Source: Spirochaetales bacterium (lineage in GTDB: Bacteria; Spirochaetota; Spirochaetia; Treponematales; UBA12059). Taken from it: a stretch of DNA of 7,624 bases. The stretch spans positions 1 through 7,624 of the forward strand of contig SPCK01000093.1 of the NCBI GenBank assembly GCA_004525355.1. Direction: 5' to 3'. This document shows positions 1 through 7,365 of this stretch, piece by piece (position 1 is the first letter of the stretch; every line of letters starts with the position of its first letter). Position numbers and translations under genes: made by a program. A model generated the notes under the pieces. That model was not told where the DNA came from, did no database searches, and worked only from the letters and a program-made list of their open reading frames with translations.

Positions 1-1
1 C

Positions 2-718
2 TTCATCCTCCTGCACGTGGCGCAGACGCAGCTGTTCTACGACGGCCTGGCGCAGGATATGCCGGTCTGGTCCAGCCAAGGTTCTGTCATCGTCATGTTG
101 GTGATCATGCTGTACAGCCTGTCACCCCGACGTGGCCTTTTCCTCGGCATCAAGCTGAAATTCCGCGAGCGCGCAATCGCGTGGGTTCGATCCTGGCATG
201 GTTTCTACATTTCGTGGGCGCTATGCTACACCTTCTGGTTCCACCCGATGGAAGGCGACTATGGCCTGCTCACCGGTTTCCTGTACATGTTCCTGTTGTT
301 CATCCAGTTCTCTTTCGCCAACACGGCACTCCATGTCTCCTTGGGATGGCTTGCCCTGCTCGAGGTGTTCGTAGGCCTTCACGGGCCTGCCATAGCCATC
401 CAGAAGGCGCTGTCGGGCAATGAGGGCGACGTCGCCGGGCCAGGCATCTGGATTATGTTCGCCGTCGGATTCCTGTTCATGTTCGTCTTCACCGGCCAGT
501 TCGGTCTTAAACTGAAAAAATCGGTACGAGCCGCCATTTTCCTCGGATATGCTGCCTTGGTAACGGGGCTGTACTCCTGGCGCGGTTTCGGCAGACTGTA
601 CGAGCTGACGTTCATCCCGGTCGCCCTGTACGGCGGAGCCGTCGCGCTGGCCGTCGTCGCGGGCCTGGCAACCCGGATATTTCCCGCCCGCACACAAAAG
701 CCGGGCGCCGAGGCTTGA
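2..718 (+). CDS. Polytopic membrane protein, 5' end outside window
   Basis: The reading frame is open from the first bases of the window (FILLHVAQTQ...), so the gene starts upstream. The GTG at 17 is probably an internal valine codon, because the hydrophobic run continues above it. About 238 residues are visible, with roughly seven hydrophobic spans, including segments around VIVMLVIMLYSL, FYISWALCYTFWF, LLTGFLYMFLLFIQF, LGWLALLEVFVGL, WIMFAVGFLFMFVF, AIFLGYAALVTGLY and a last span before the basic tail. Histidines lie near span ends (RSWHGFY, FHPMEGD, ALHVSLG, GLHGP), which could suit a metal or cofactor, but that is speculation. I do not recognise the family. Its TGA (716-718) overlaps the candidate TTG start of the downstream NTPase, so the two are likely translated together. 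Confidence 0.8.
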   Translation, partial: FILLHVAQTQLFYDGLAQDMPVWSSQGSVIVMLVIMLYSLSPRRGLFLGIKLKFRERAIAWVRSWHGFYISWALCYTFWFHPMEGDYGLLTGFLYMFLLFIQFSFANTALHVSLGWLALLEVFVGLHGPAIAIQKALSGNEGDVAGPGIWIMFAVGFLFMFVFTGQFGLKLKKSVRAAIFLGYAALVTGLYSWRGFGRLYELTFIPVALYGGAVALAVVAGLATRIFPARTQKPGAEA

Positions 719-1386
719 AGAAGAACATGCCCACTATCCTGATCGTCTGCGGAGAGCGCGGCGTCGGCAAGACGACCGCCCTCGCGGCCGCGGCTCAACG
801 CCTGGCCGCAGCAGGAACCAATGTCGGAGGCGTGCTCTGTCCCGGAAGATATGAAAACGGCGTAAAATCCGTCATCCTGTGGACGGACGCGGCTGGTGGA
901 CCGCAACGAAGCCTCGCCCGCCTGGCGACGAGCATATCCGGCCAATCGGGGAGACCGGTTCTCGATGCATCCGACCACAAGCTGTTGCGTTATGGCAAGT
1001 GGGAATTCAACAGGGAGGAACTGCGCCTGGCCGATCACGTTGCTACAGACGCGATTCGCCTCCTGGCTCCACCAAGCGGACAGGTACACACCAACACCGA
1101 CCCGGTAACGCCTCGGGCGGTCTTCATCGACGAGATCGGACCGCTCGAACTTGATTATGGTGTCGGCTTTACCTGTACCCTGGCCGCGTTGGACGCGCTT
1201 GCATCATCATTTGCTACGTTGCGTGACGATAAGCGCTCCCCTGCGGCGATCGTCGCGGTGCGGCCGGAACTGGTTCCGTCGCTCCTGGCGCGCTGGCCGG
1301 AAGCACTTGTACTGCGGATCCGGATTGAGGACCGGGAAGAGACGGCCGGAAAGATCAGCCGCCTGTTTGAGAACGTCGACCGATGA
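715..1386 (+). CDS. THEP1-like nucleoside-triphosphatase (P-loop NTPase)
   Basis: Predicted soluble P-loop NTPase of the THEP1/nucleoside-triphosphatase (DUF265) type. From the TTG start, residues 13-21 read GERGVGKTT (Walker A) directly after strand 1. The VGGVLCP segment follows, then the RYGKWEFNREEL region, which matches the family's conserved 'R-x-G-K-Y-x-x-N' stretch. VFIDEIGPLEL at residues 136-146 is the Walker B with its D-E pair. The C-terminal part (AAIVAVRPELVPSLLARWP...LRIRIEDREE) fits the last core strands. At 223 residues it is slightly long for the family, with a proline-rich insertion around residues 120-135. The start is uncertain: TTG at 715 overlaps the previous stop by 3 nt, while ATG at 727 (12 nt later) gives MPTILIVCGERG, the more usual family N-terminus. 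Members hydrolyse NTPs in vitro, but their cellular role is poorly defined. Coupling to the upstream membrane protein suggests a shared job. Confidence 0.85.
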   Translation: MKKNMPTILIVCGERGVGKTTALAAAAQRLAAAGTNVGGVLCPGRYENGVKSVILWTDAAGGPQRSLARLATSISGQSGRPVLDASDHKLLRYGKWEFNREELRLADHVATDAIRLLAPPSGQVHTNTDPVTPRAVFIDEIGPLELDYGVGFTCTLAALDALASSFATLRDDKRSPAAIVAVRPELVPSLLARWPEALVLRIRIEDREETAGKISRLFENVDR

Positions 1387-1402
1387 AAACCAAACGAGTT
1401 GA

Positions 1403-1427
1403 TGGCGATCGCCCGCGCCGGGCGCCA
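1403..1427. terminator. Possible GC-rich hairpin between convergent genes
   Basis: In the 51-bp gap between the convergent NTPase and CBM48 genes, GCCCG (1411-1415) pairs with CGGGC (1419-1423) around a 3-nt loop. Outer TGGC (1403-1406) pairs with GCCA (1424-1427), leaving a 4-nt bulge on one side. The structure could stall transcription from either direction. Neither side has a proper U-tract, so it is not a canonical intrinsic terminator. The call rests on position and pairing only. Confidence 0.25.
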
Positions 1428-1437
1428 ATACAATATG

Positions 1438-2145
1438 TCAGAGCCTGGTGACGGTTATCGCCGAAACGGCACGGCCGTCGGAGCCGTACAGCAATCGCCG
1501 ATTCAGGGGATCAGGAACGCGTTCTCCCCTGTAGATAAACACGTAGTAATAGTCACCGGGCGGCAGGTCGAGGGACAGCTTATAGTAGCCTGGCGTCGTT
1601 TCCAGCATCTCGTGGATAAAAGGATCCCATGCGTTGAAGGTACCTGCGACGCTTACGCGCTGGCCGCTCTCGCCCTGGAAAAAGAAGGTAGCCCCGCCAT
1701 TTCCTGCCGGATCCCATACGCCGAGTACAGTGCGCGGACGCTCGGGAAATTCCGCCAGGGACAGCGACGCTCCGGTCTGTTCATCCCGCACTCGTCGCGG
1801 ATTGACCGGATCTGCCGCCCAGACGCCGTCGAGCACCAGACGATACCCGATCGTCAAGGCACTACCGTAGGGTACGGGAACGGCGAGGACAAACACACCA
1901 TAGCGATTGCGTTCGAACGAATGTATACTTCGCCAGTCTTCATGGGAGAAGGCGGCGCCTACGAAGCGATACGGCCCAGAGGCGCTCAGGACAAGGTAGT
2001 CATCCACGATACGGGGCGGGCTCGCCTCTTTCATCCCTGACAAATGCAGGTGAAGGGCAAGGGATGAGACATCGAAAGCATTGGCGCCCGGGACAGCCAG
2101 CGTCATGAACGCCAGAGTCAGGACCGGGATGAGGCGATTTCTCAT
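1438..2145 (-). CDS. Exported protein with two tandem CBM48/AMPK-type early-set domains
   Basis: The 235-residue protein starts with a signal peptide (basic MRNR, hydrophobic LIPVLTLAFMTLAV, likely cut after ANA at residue 23). A secreted or periplasmic location is therefore expected. Residues 163-235 match the glycogen-binding early-set (CBM48/AMPK-beta) pattern: VSVAGTFNAWDP, a GYYKLSLDLPPGDYYYVF core, then DPLNRR, a short turn and an S-x-I-x-V end. Residues 58-128 repeat the plan in a diverged form: FVGAAFSHEDW, YGVFVLAVPVPYGS, IGYRLVLDGVW, ADPVNPRR, GASLS. No catalytic domain is present. The ATG at 2145 is supported by a strong GGGAGGAG ribosome site (2151-2158), 5 nt away. Known relatives bind alpha-glucans, but many early-set domains only serve protein contacts, so the ligand is open. 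The gene is divergent from flcA. Confidence 0.85.
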   Translation of the reverse strand: MRNRLIPVLTLAFMTLAVPGANAFDVSSLALHLHLSGMKEASPPRIVDDYLVLSASGPYRFVGAAFSHEDWRSIHSFERNRYGVFVLAVPVPYGSALTIGYRLVLDGVWAADPVNPRRVRDEQTGASLSLAEFPERPRTVLGVWDPAGNGGATFFFQGESGQRVSVAGTFNAWDPFIHEMLETTPGYYKLSLDLPPGDYYYVFIYRGERVPDPLNRRLLYGSDGRAVSAITVTRL

Positions 2146-2150
2146 TGCGG

Positions 2151-2158
2151 CTCCTCCC
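2151..2158 (-). promoter_or_regulatory. Strong ribosome binding site of the CBM48 gene
   Basis: On the minus strand the sequence reads GGGAGGAG, then 5 nt, then ATG. This near-ideal Shine-Dalgarno site fixes the start at 2145 and implies efficient translation. Confidence 0.75.
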
Positions 2159-2229
2159 TCATTATCGGCTCCCCGAACCTTGATCTTGATATAGGCAGAA
2201 GCATACGGCGATCAATGAACGCTTTCTCC

Positions 2230-2256
2230 TATACAATCACTGATATTCGCCGTTAA
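2230..2256 (+). promoter_or_regulatory. Possible sigma-28 (FliA)-like promoter of flcA
   Basis: GCCGTTAA at 2249-2256 matches the FliA -10 consensus GCCGATAA at 7 of 8 positions. TATA at 2230-2233 matches the -35 core TAAA at 3 of 4, with the standard 15-nt spacer. Transcription would begin about 12 nt before the ATG at 2275, giving a very short leader that still carries most of the GAGAGAG ribosome site. The extended -35 (GTTT after TAAA) is not matched. A sigma-70 -10-like TACAAT (2232-2237) overlaps it without a convincing -35. A flagellar gene downstream makes the sigma-28 reading attractive but unproven. Confidence 0.35.
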
Positions 2257-2274
2257 TATACGAGAGAGAGACGA

Positions 2275-5200
2275 ATGCCCAAACTGAAGGACATTGAATT
2301 ATTCAAATCCTCATTACTCAAGCTCGGCAATGAACCGAAGACGCTGGAGCGCTGGGGCGAACACATCCAGGATGTGCCGCAACCCGAAAACGGAGTCGCT
2401 CCGGATATCGCCGAGCTTCTCGATATGGACGAGTCCGCCCAGGTTCCCGGGTCGCCGGACTCGGAACAACCGGATTTTTCGTCATTCCTGGACGAAATGC
2501 CTATGGACGCTCTGGCTGAACCTCAAGGAAGCGCATCTCCCGAGCCGGATGGCTTCGAGGCTGGCGGAGGCTTCGGCCTGCCCGCGGGCGATGGGGACCA
2601 ATTCAACACGCCAGATGCCCTACTTGCCGGACTGGAAGGCGACCTGACCGAGAAACCGGAACAATCAAAAGAGGCCGAGGCACCCGTAGATTTTGATATA
2701 AGCGATTTCGACGAGCCGGATTTCGGTATATCGGAACCCGCCGTACCCTCACTTGATGCATCTGCCCCTGGCGACGAGCCCCTGCCGTCCGCAGATCGTC
2801 CCGGAGACGCGTCATCAATTCCACCCGAAGGTTCCGGGGACCAAGAAGACTTCAGCGTACCGGATTTCAACTTGCCAGATCTCGTTGGCCCGGAATCTGG
2901 CGAAGGATCCGTACCCGCTGACGGCCAATCCGGGGAAGAGCCGCCGGCTTCGTCCGAAGAATTCGGAGAGCTGGGCGATTTCAGCCTTCCTGAATTCGAT
3001 ATACCTGATCTCGCCACGGTGGAACCAGCCGCTCCGTCGCCTGACGCGCAGGATACCGGCAAAAAACCCGAGCCCGCTGCCGGCCAGCCAGACGAAGAGC
3101 CTGCCCCTGTGAAGTCGACCGCCAGTATGGACATCGACGAGATGAGCCTTGGCGCCGAATCACTGGAGGGGGATTCGTTCGAACAATTCAACCTCGGCGG
3201 CGAGCAACTCCCCGATATCGGAGACACCGTCCTGCCCGATTTGGGCGCTGGCGACTTCGCTGCCCAGTCAGACAACCTGGATGGCCAGCTCGCGTCGCTC
3301 GAAGACAAAGTACCCGAGGTGGATAATTTTTCCCTGGACGGGGGCTGGGGTGCCGATTTTTCCATCCCCGGCTTCGAAATGAAAACGGACTCGGAGAAAA
3401 AAACACCAAAGGAGACAACTCCTTCCCCTACTGCAGAAACCACCGGTATTGAGGGCGCCTTCGGAGGAGCCGCTCCGGGACAGGCTGAAGCCGAGAAAGC
3501 CAAACCAGTATCCCTCACGGAACAACAGGTTGACGCTCTTCAGGACAGCATCCTCTCGTATCCCCTGAATTTACGCCTGGCCATAGAAGACATAATCGCC
3601 AACGGCAAAGGCAGTAACGCGCAACAGGCCGCCCTCGTATGGATGCTGGTCGAACGAGCCGGGGCCAAGGACGCGGCCAAAGCCGCCGGAAAGATCCTCA
3701 AGCGCTATATCGAAGTGCCCGCAGGCTTTGAAAAAAGGACCGGCGCCGCCTTCGAAGCGGAAATGGGGACCTTCTCCTACGCATTCAAACACTCCATCCT
3801 CCCCATGCTCCAGGCCATCGTACTGGCCGCCGCCACAGCGGGAGCCCTATTCTTCCTGGGCTACAATTTCGCGTACCGCCCGCTTCGTGCCAATTCACTC
3901 TATGCTGAAGGTTATCGCCAGATTGACCAGGCACTGTACAAGGATTCAGAGGAATTCTTCGGGCGAGCCGACAAGCTATGGACCATGAAGGGCTGGCATT
4001 TCAGGTATGCCCGGGCGTACGAGGCCAATGACCAGTTTCTCCGGGCGGAAGCCATGTACGATCGCCTGCTGGCGCGATGGCCCAAGGATACGAAGGCCGC
4101 CCTTGAATATGCCCGAATGGAAACAGGGCGACTCCAGGCGTATGAAAAAGCGGAATCCATTCTCGAGCGCTACATACTCGAGCATGATTACTACAACAAG
4201 GATGCGTTGCTGCTTTCGGCCGACAATTATCTGGCGTGGGCCGATTTTGAGGAACAACGCTATGAAGGCCCAGACGGGAAACTTCTCGGGAACCTGTACG
4301 AAAATGCTCGGCGCCGGCTTGCTACCATCATGGAAAAGCATGGCAGGACCGACGAGTACCTGGAACGGATGCTCCTCTACTTCATGCGGGTCGAACGGGC
4401 GGGCGCTTCCGCCAAAGCCGACGAAGTGGAGCATCTGGCCCTATATTTCACTGATAACAAGAAAAGCCGCTTCTCTGCGGCCACCCTGGCAGAACTAGCC
4501 GGATACTTGATGGCACATGATCGTTCCGACTACGTCAACCCGATTTTGATGCGGGCCGTCGACCGGGACGGGACATTCCCCGAAGTTCATGCCGAGATAG
4601 CCAAATGGAACCGCCGCACCGGGTTCCCGGATGAAGAACGCAAGGCCCTGGAATTCGCCGCTACATATTTTGCCAAGGCAGATGAGGCCGGACCACTCTC
4701 CCAGCGTCGCATACGGGCCTACCTGGACTCATTGATTCGGCTCGGGGAAGTACAAATCGCGGCAAAGGAGAGCGTAGCCGCGGAGGAAGCACTCGGAGTT
4801 GCCATACGTCGATATGAAAGGGCGCTCGAAGAACGGGTCCTGCACCGAGACGCATCCTTTGGCAAGGCATATTCCCTACTGGCGGACATCTACTACTCGA
4901 GCCGACGCGATTTCAACGGCGCGTTGAATTTGTATTCCCGCGCCGAGACCCATGGCTATGCGACGCCCGCATCGGACTACCGGCGTGGATACATGTACTA
5001 CTACGGCTCGACGCCCCAACCGGACAAGGCTCTCTCCTATTTCTATCGGGCCGGGCTGGATCGCGAGCCGTCGCCGTACCTGCTATGGGCAACGGCCAAC
5101 GCGCTGTTGGCAAGAGATGACTATTTTGCGTCCCAAGGCTACTATACCATGCTCGGTGACAGACTACAGTTTGATCTGGACACCATTACCCTCATAGAAC

Positions 5201-5508
5201 CCCAGTCGAGGCCATCCCAAGGCGAAATCGTCGAGCTTTTGCTGATGGCCAGGAACAATCTGGGAGTCACCCTCTATCGCATCGGCGAACGTATGGGAAA
5301 CGCGGAAAGGCGGGCAGAGGCCATGGGTTCCTTTACCGAATCAGCCCGGCTTTACGATTCGCTGTCGCGCGATCAGATGACCATGATCAGGTCGGAGAGC
5401 CAGAATCTCGGCTTCCTGAACCTTGATTTCGTCTTGCACCCCAAGCGGGGCATCGATATGGCCATCTTCCGGCAATTGCCACCCGATATGGCATATCCCA
5501 GGAAGTAG
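2275..5508 (+). CDS. flcA: Periplasmic flagellar collar protein FlcA homologue (TPR protein)
   Basis: The 1077-residue protein has this order: a basic conserved N-terminus (MPKLKDIELFKSSLLKLGN); an acidic, Pro/Gly/Ser-rich linker (about residues 40-410) with repeated D-F-S-x-P-[DE]-F-x-x-P-D-L motifs; a helical domain (about 414-500, starting LTEQQVDALQDSILSYP); one transmembrane segment (about 508-530); then a long helical C-terminal half. The latter has TPR-like pairs near 538-640 (GRADKLW...FRYARAYEANDQFLRAEAMYDRLL), 833-935 (YSLLADIYYSSRRDFNGALNLYSRAE, DKALSYFYRAG) and 993-1030. This is the layout of the spirochaete FlcA/BB0326 family, which in Borrelia is needed for the flagellar collar and stator assembly. 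By that model the N-terminal half is cytoplasmic and the TPRs periplasmic. The ATG is preceded by GAGAGAGAG (2262-2270). The histidine kinase gene follows after 19 bp. The family call is from memory of architecture, not a search. Confidence 0.8.
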   Translation: MPKLKDIELFKSSLLKLGNEPKTLERWGEHIQDVPQPENGVAPDIAELLDMDESAQVPGSPDSEQPDFSSFLDEMPMDALAEPQGSASPEPDGFEAGGGFGLPAGDGDQFNTPDALLAGLEGDLTEKPEQSKEAEAPVDFDISDFDEPDFGISEPAVPSLDASAPGDEPLPSADRPGDASSIPPEGSGDQEDFSVPDFNLPDLVGPESGEGSVPADGQSGEEPPASSEEFGELGDFSLPEFDIPDLATVEPAAPSPDAQDTGKKPEPAAGQPDEEPAPVKSTASMDIDEMSLGAESLEGDSFEQFNLGGEQLPDIGDTVLPDLGAGDFAAQSDNLDGQLASLEDKVPEVDNFSLDGGWGADFSIPGFEMKTDSEKKTPKETTPSPTAETTGIEGAFGGAAPGQAEAEKAKPVSLTEQQVDALQDSILSYPLNLRLAIEDIIANGKGSNAQQAALVWMLVERAGAKDAAKAAGKILKRYIEVPAGFEKRTGAAFEAEMGTFSYAFKHSILPMLQAIVLAAATAGALFFLGYNFAYRPLRANSLYAEGYRQIDQALYKDSEEFFGRADKLWTMKGWHFRYARAYEANDQFLRAEAMYDRLLARWPKDTKAALEYARMETGRLQAYEKAESILERYILEHDYYNKDALLLSADNYLAWADFEEQRYEGPDGKLLGNLYENARRRLATIMEKHGRTDEYLERMLLYFMRVERAGASAKADEVEHLALYFTDNKKSRFSAATLAELAGYLMAHDRSDYVNPILMRAVDRDGTFPEVHAEIAKWNRRTGFPDEERKALEFAATYFAKADEAGPLSQRRIRAYLDSLIRLGEVQIAAKESVAAEEALGVAIRRYERALEERVLHRDASFGKAYSLLADIYYSSRRDFNGALNLYSRAETHGYATPASDYRRGYMYYYGSTPQPDKALSYFYRAGLDREPSPYLLWATANALLARDDYFASQGYYTMLGDRLQFDLDTITLIEPQSRPSQGEIVELLLMARNNLGVTLYRIGERMGNAERRAEAMGSFTESARLYDSLSRDQMTMIRSESQNLGFLNLDFVLHPKRGIDMAIFRQLPPDMAYPRK

Positions 5509-5527
5509 GACGAGAAAGAAGGGTAGC

Positions 5528-7129
5528 ATGGCACAAGGTCGATACCCGACGCGCGCAGCTCCGGCACGGGGTATCCTCGGAACCGAAGGCTCACCAGCCC
5601 AGGCCATGACGCGCGTCTCCTTCAACCCCCGATCCCTACTTGGCTTCGTCCTCATGCTCGCGATCATCGTGGCCACCCGCGCATGGAGTTACCTGCTTTT
5701 TCACTCCCTTGCCGAGCTCTTCAGCATCGTCATTGCCGCTGCGTATTTCCTGATCGCATGGCATACCAGGAAGACCACCGAGTTGCCATCCCTCGCGATC
5801 CTGGGAATATCGTACGCCTTCATAGCGTTGCTCGACCTGTTCCACACGCTTGCCTACGCGGGCATGGGCCTGTTCCCCGGCTACCAATACCCCGCCAATC
5901 AATTATGGATAGCTGCGCGATTCCTCGAGGCCGTCAGCCTCGCCTCGTTTACCTTCTTTCGCGATCCGGGGAGGCGAATCCTCGTCCCACTGATCGGGCT
6001 GTATTCCCTCTACGTCGGCGCCATACTCGCTTCCATTTTCTTTTTCAGGGTCTTTCCCGCGTGCTTTATAGCTGGCCAGGGCCAAACGGCTTTCAAGGTG
6101 GGCATGGAGTACGTCATCATCCTTATCTTCGCCTTGGCCGGGGTGTTACTCCTGCGCAGGCGCGCGCTGTTCACGAACGGCACGCTGTCCAGCCTGTTCG
6201 CGTCGATTCTGCTGACCATCCTGTCGGAGCTCTCCTTTACCCTGTACCTCACCAATTACGACTGGCTCAACATGACGGGGCACCTGCTCAAGATCGCGTC
6301 CTTTTATTTGATATACCGGTCGATCATCGTCATGGGCCTGGAACGGCCGCATGAACTGCTTTTCGTGCGGCTTAAAACGAGGGAAGCGGAGCTCGAGCGG
6401 TCCAATCAGACCAAGGATACATTTTTCTCAATCCTCAGCCATGACCTGAAGAGCCCTCTCTCTGGTATCCACAGCGTGGCCGAAGGGATGATCGAGGAGA
6501 ACCGCGACACGCTTGGCAAGGATGTCATAGAGATGCTCGATGAAATCGTCCGGACGGCCGACTTGTCGCTGAATCTTGTAGAAAAAGTCCTGACGTGGGC
6601 ACGCTGCCAAAGCGGCTCGATCCGGGCAAGGCCATCCACGGTGAACCTCTACAAATCACTTCAGGATCAGATAGACATTCTATCCGAATCGGCCGAGGCC
6701 AAGAAAATCAGGTTGGAGAATTCCGTAGCGACCGGCGCATTGGCGCTTGCGGATCGCGATATGATCGAAACCGTACTTCGGAACCTGCTCCAGAACGCCA
6801 TCAAATTTACTCCGAAAGGCGGGAAGGTGATCGCCAGGATCGAGAGGAAAGGTCCAGACTGGGTGGTTTTCATCGAGGATTCGGGGATAGGGATGACCAA
6901 TGAAGAGCTCAGTCTCCTGTTCCGCGTAGATGGGCATCTTCGCGGCATCGGGACGGAGGGAGAACGCGGGGTCGGGTTTGGGCTGATACTTTCATTGGAA
7001 TTCTGCCAGCTGATGGGAGCCAGGCTCGAGGCTACAAGCATCAAGAACAAGGGTTCCACATTCCTGTTGTACGTTCCCGCCTCAGCCCCATCGGAATCAA
7101 TTCGGCAGGATACCCACGAGGGTCCGTGA
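5528..7129 (+). CDS. Membrane-bound sensor histidine kinase, MASE3-type sensor
   Basis: From ATG 5528 the product has 533 residues. The frame is open further upstream into flcA, but GAAGGG (5518-5523) lies 4 nt before this ATG. An alternative ATG at 5606 would remove 26 residues and start just before the first span. Residues about 36-270 hold seven or eight hydrophobic spans with ALLDLFHTLAYAGMGLFPG and NQLWIAARFLEAVSLASF, which fit the MASE3 sensor domain. A short linker leads to HisKA with SHDLKSPLSG and phospho-acceptor H305. HATPase_c follows with N-box NLLQNAIKFTPKGG (419-432), G1 DSGIGM (451-456) and G2 GVGFGLIL (481-488). All catalytic boxes look intact. It should autophosphorylate on H305 and pass phosphate to a response regulator, none of which is encoded here. 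The signal sensed by MASE3 is unknown. Close spacing suggests an operon with flcA. Confidence 0.9.
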   Translation: MAQGRYPTRAAPARGILGTEGSPAQAMTRVSFNPRSLLGFVLMLAIIVATRAWSYLLFHSLAELFSIVIAAAYFLIAWHTRKTTELPSLAILGISYAFIALLDLFHTLAYAGMGLFPGYQYPANQLWIAARFLEAVSLASFTFFRDPGRRILVPLIGLYSLYVGAILASIFFFRVFPACFIAGQGQTAFKVGMEYVIILIFALAGVLLLRRRALFTNGTLSSLFASILLTILSELSFTLYLTNYDWLNMTGHLLKIASFYLIYRSIIVMGLERPHELLFVRLKTREAELERSNQTKDTFFSILSHDLKSPLSGIHSVAEGMIEENRDTLGKDVIEMLDEIVRTADLSLNLVEKVLTWARCQSGSIRARPSTVNLYKSLQDQIDILSESAEAKKIRLENSVATGALALADRDMIETVLRNLLQNAIKFTPKGGKVIARIERKGPDWVVFIEDSGIGMTNEELSLLFRVDGHLRGIGTEGERGVGFGLILSLEFCQLMGARLEATSIKNKGSTFLLYVPASAPSESIRQDTHEGP

Positions 7130-7135
7130 GTTCAG

Positions 7136-7247
7136 GCGCTCGCTGTTCGAACTATATGCGAGGAACCTGCCGAGGCTGGCCTGCGTTCGATTGTTCGAGA
7201 TACCCGCGTTCGGTTTCGTCGAGCATTCCTGCAAAAAAAGTATTTTT
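7136..7247 (-). repeat. Probable third, decayed unit of the tRNA-derived repeat
   Basis: This stretch after the kinase stop aligns loosely with the clear units that follow. The best part is 7212-7247: GGTTTCGTCGAGC followed by an A-rich then T-rich run, against GGTTCGTCAAGC and its A-rich tail in the clear units. Just before it, GAGATACC (7197-7204) replaces GATCTACC of the anticodon arm, and GCGTTCG (7183-7189) matches the left arm of hairpin 4. The left boundary is arbitrary. By-eye alignment only, with weak similarity in the left half. Confidence 0.4.
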
Positions 7248-7263
7248 GGTGGGCGATACTGGG

Positions 7264-7313
7264 CTTTCGTCAATCGAGTACGATTGACGAAAGCGTTCGC
7301 TGACAATCGCGCA
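7264..7313. repeat. Palindromic insert in T-loop position (unit A)
   Basis: CTTTCGTCAATCG (7264-7276) pairs perfectly with CGATTGACGAAAG (7281-7293) over 13 bp around the loop AGTA. The second hairpin present in unit B is broken here: GCGTTCG-CTGA is followed by CAATCGC rather than CGAACGC. CAATCG (7304-7309) can instead pair with CGATTG (7281-7286). Confidence 0.85.
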
Positions 7314-7320
7314 CCAGTGA

Positions 7321-7365
7321 TCGCGAATCGGGCTCGATTCGCGGCGCGTTCGCTCGCGAACGCGA
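7321..7365. repeat. Double-hairpin insert in variable-region position (unit A)
   Basis: CGCGAATCG (7322-7330) pairs with CGATTCGCG (7335-7343) around GGCT, a 9-bp stem. One base later CGCGTTCG (7345-7352) pairs with CGAACGCG (7357-7364) around CTCG, an 8-bp stem. Both stems are perfect and both loops are 4 nt. Confidence 0.9.

Noticed and set aside
379..1089. Open frame of 236 codons on the minus strand across the first two genes
   Set aside because: It crosses the junction of two recognisable plus-strand proteins and has no motif or credible start signal.
1399..2040. Plus-strand open frame opposite the CBM48 gene
   Set aside because: The opposite strand carries a signal peptide, a strong ribosome site and recognisable domains; this frame shows none.
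2186..2216. Sigma-70 promoter with -35-like TTGATA
   Set aside because: No acceptable -10 at 16-18 nt spacing; the nearest A/T-rich hexamer (ATCAAT) matches poorly.
2523..3518. Open frame of 331 codons on the minus strand inside flcA
   Set aside because: The product is a low-complexity Ser/Gly/Pro protein, the mirror image of the acidic Pro/Ser-rich coding strand. It has no domain pattern and lies wholly within a well-supported gene.
5423..5527. Earlier start for the kinase inside flcA (ATG at 5423)
   Set aside because: It would overlap flcA by 86 bp and add a polar stretch; a ribosome site sits properly before the ATG at 5528.
7231..7247. Intrinsic terminator for the kinase gene or the repeat transcript (A7 run then T5 run)
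   Set aside because: Only an A/T stem can form, with no GC-rich hairpin before either T-run.
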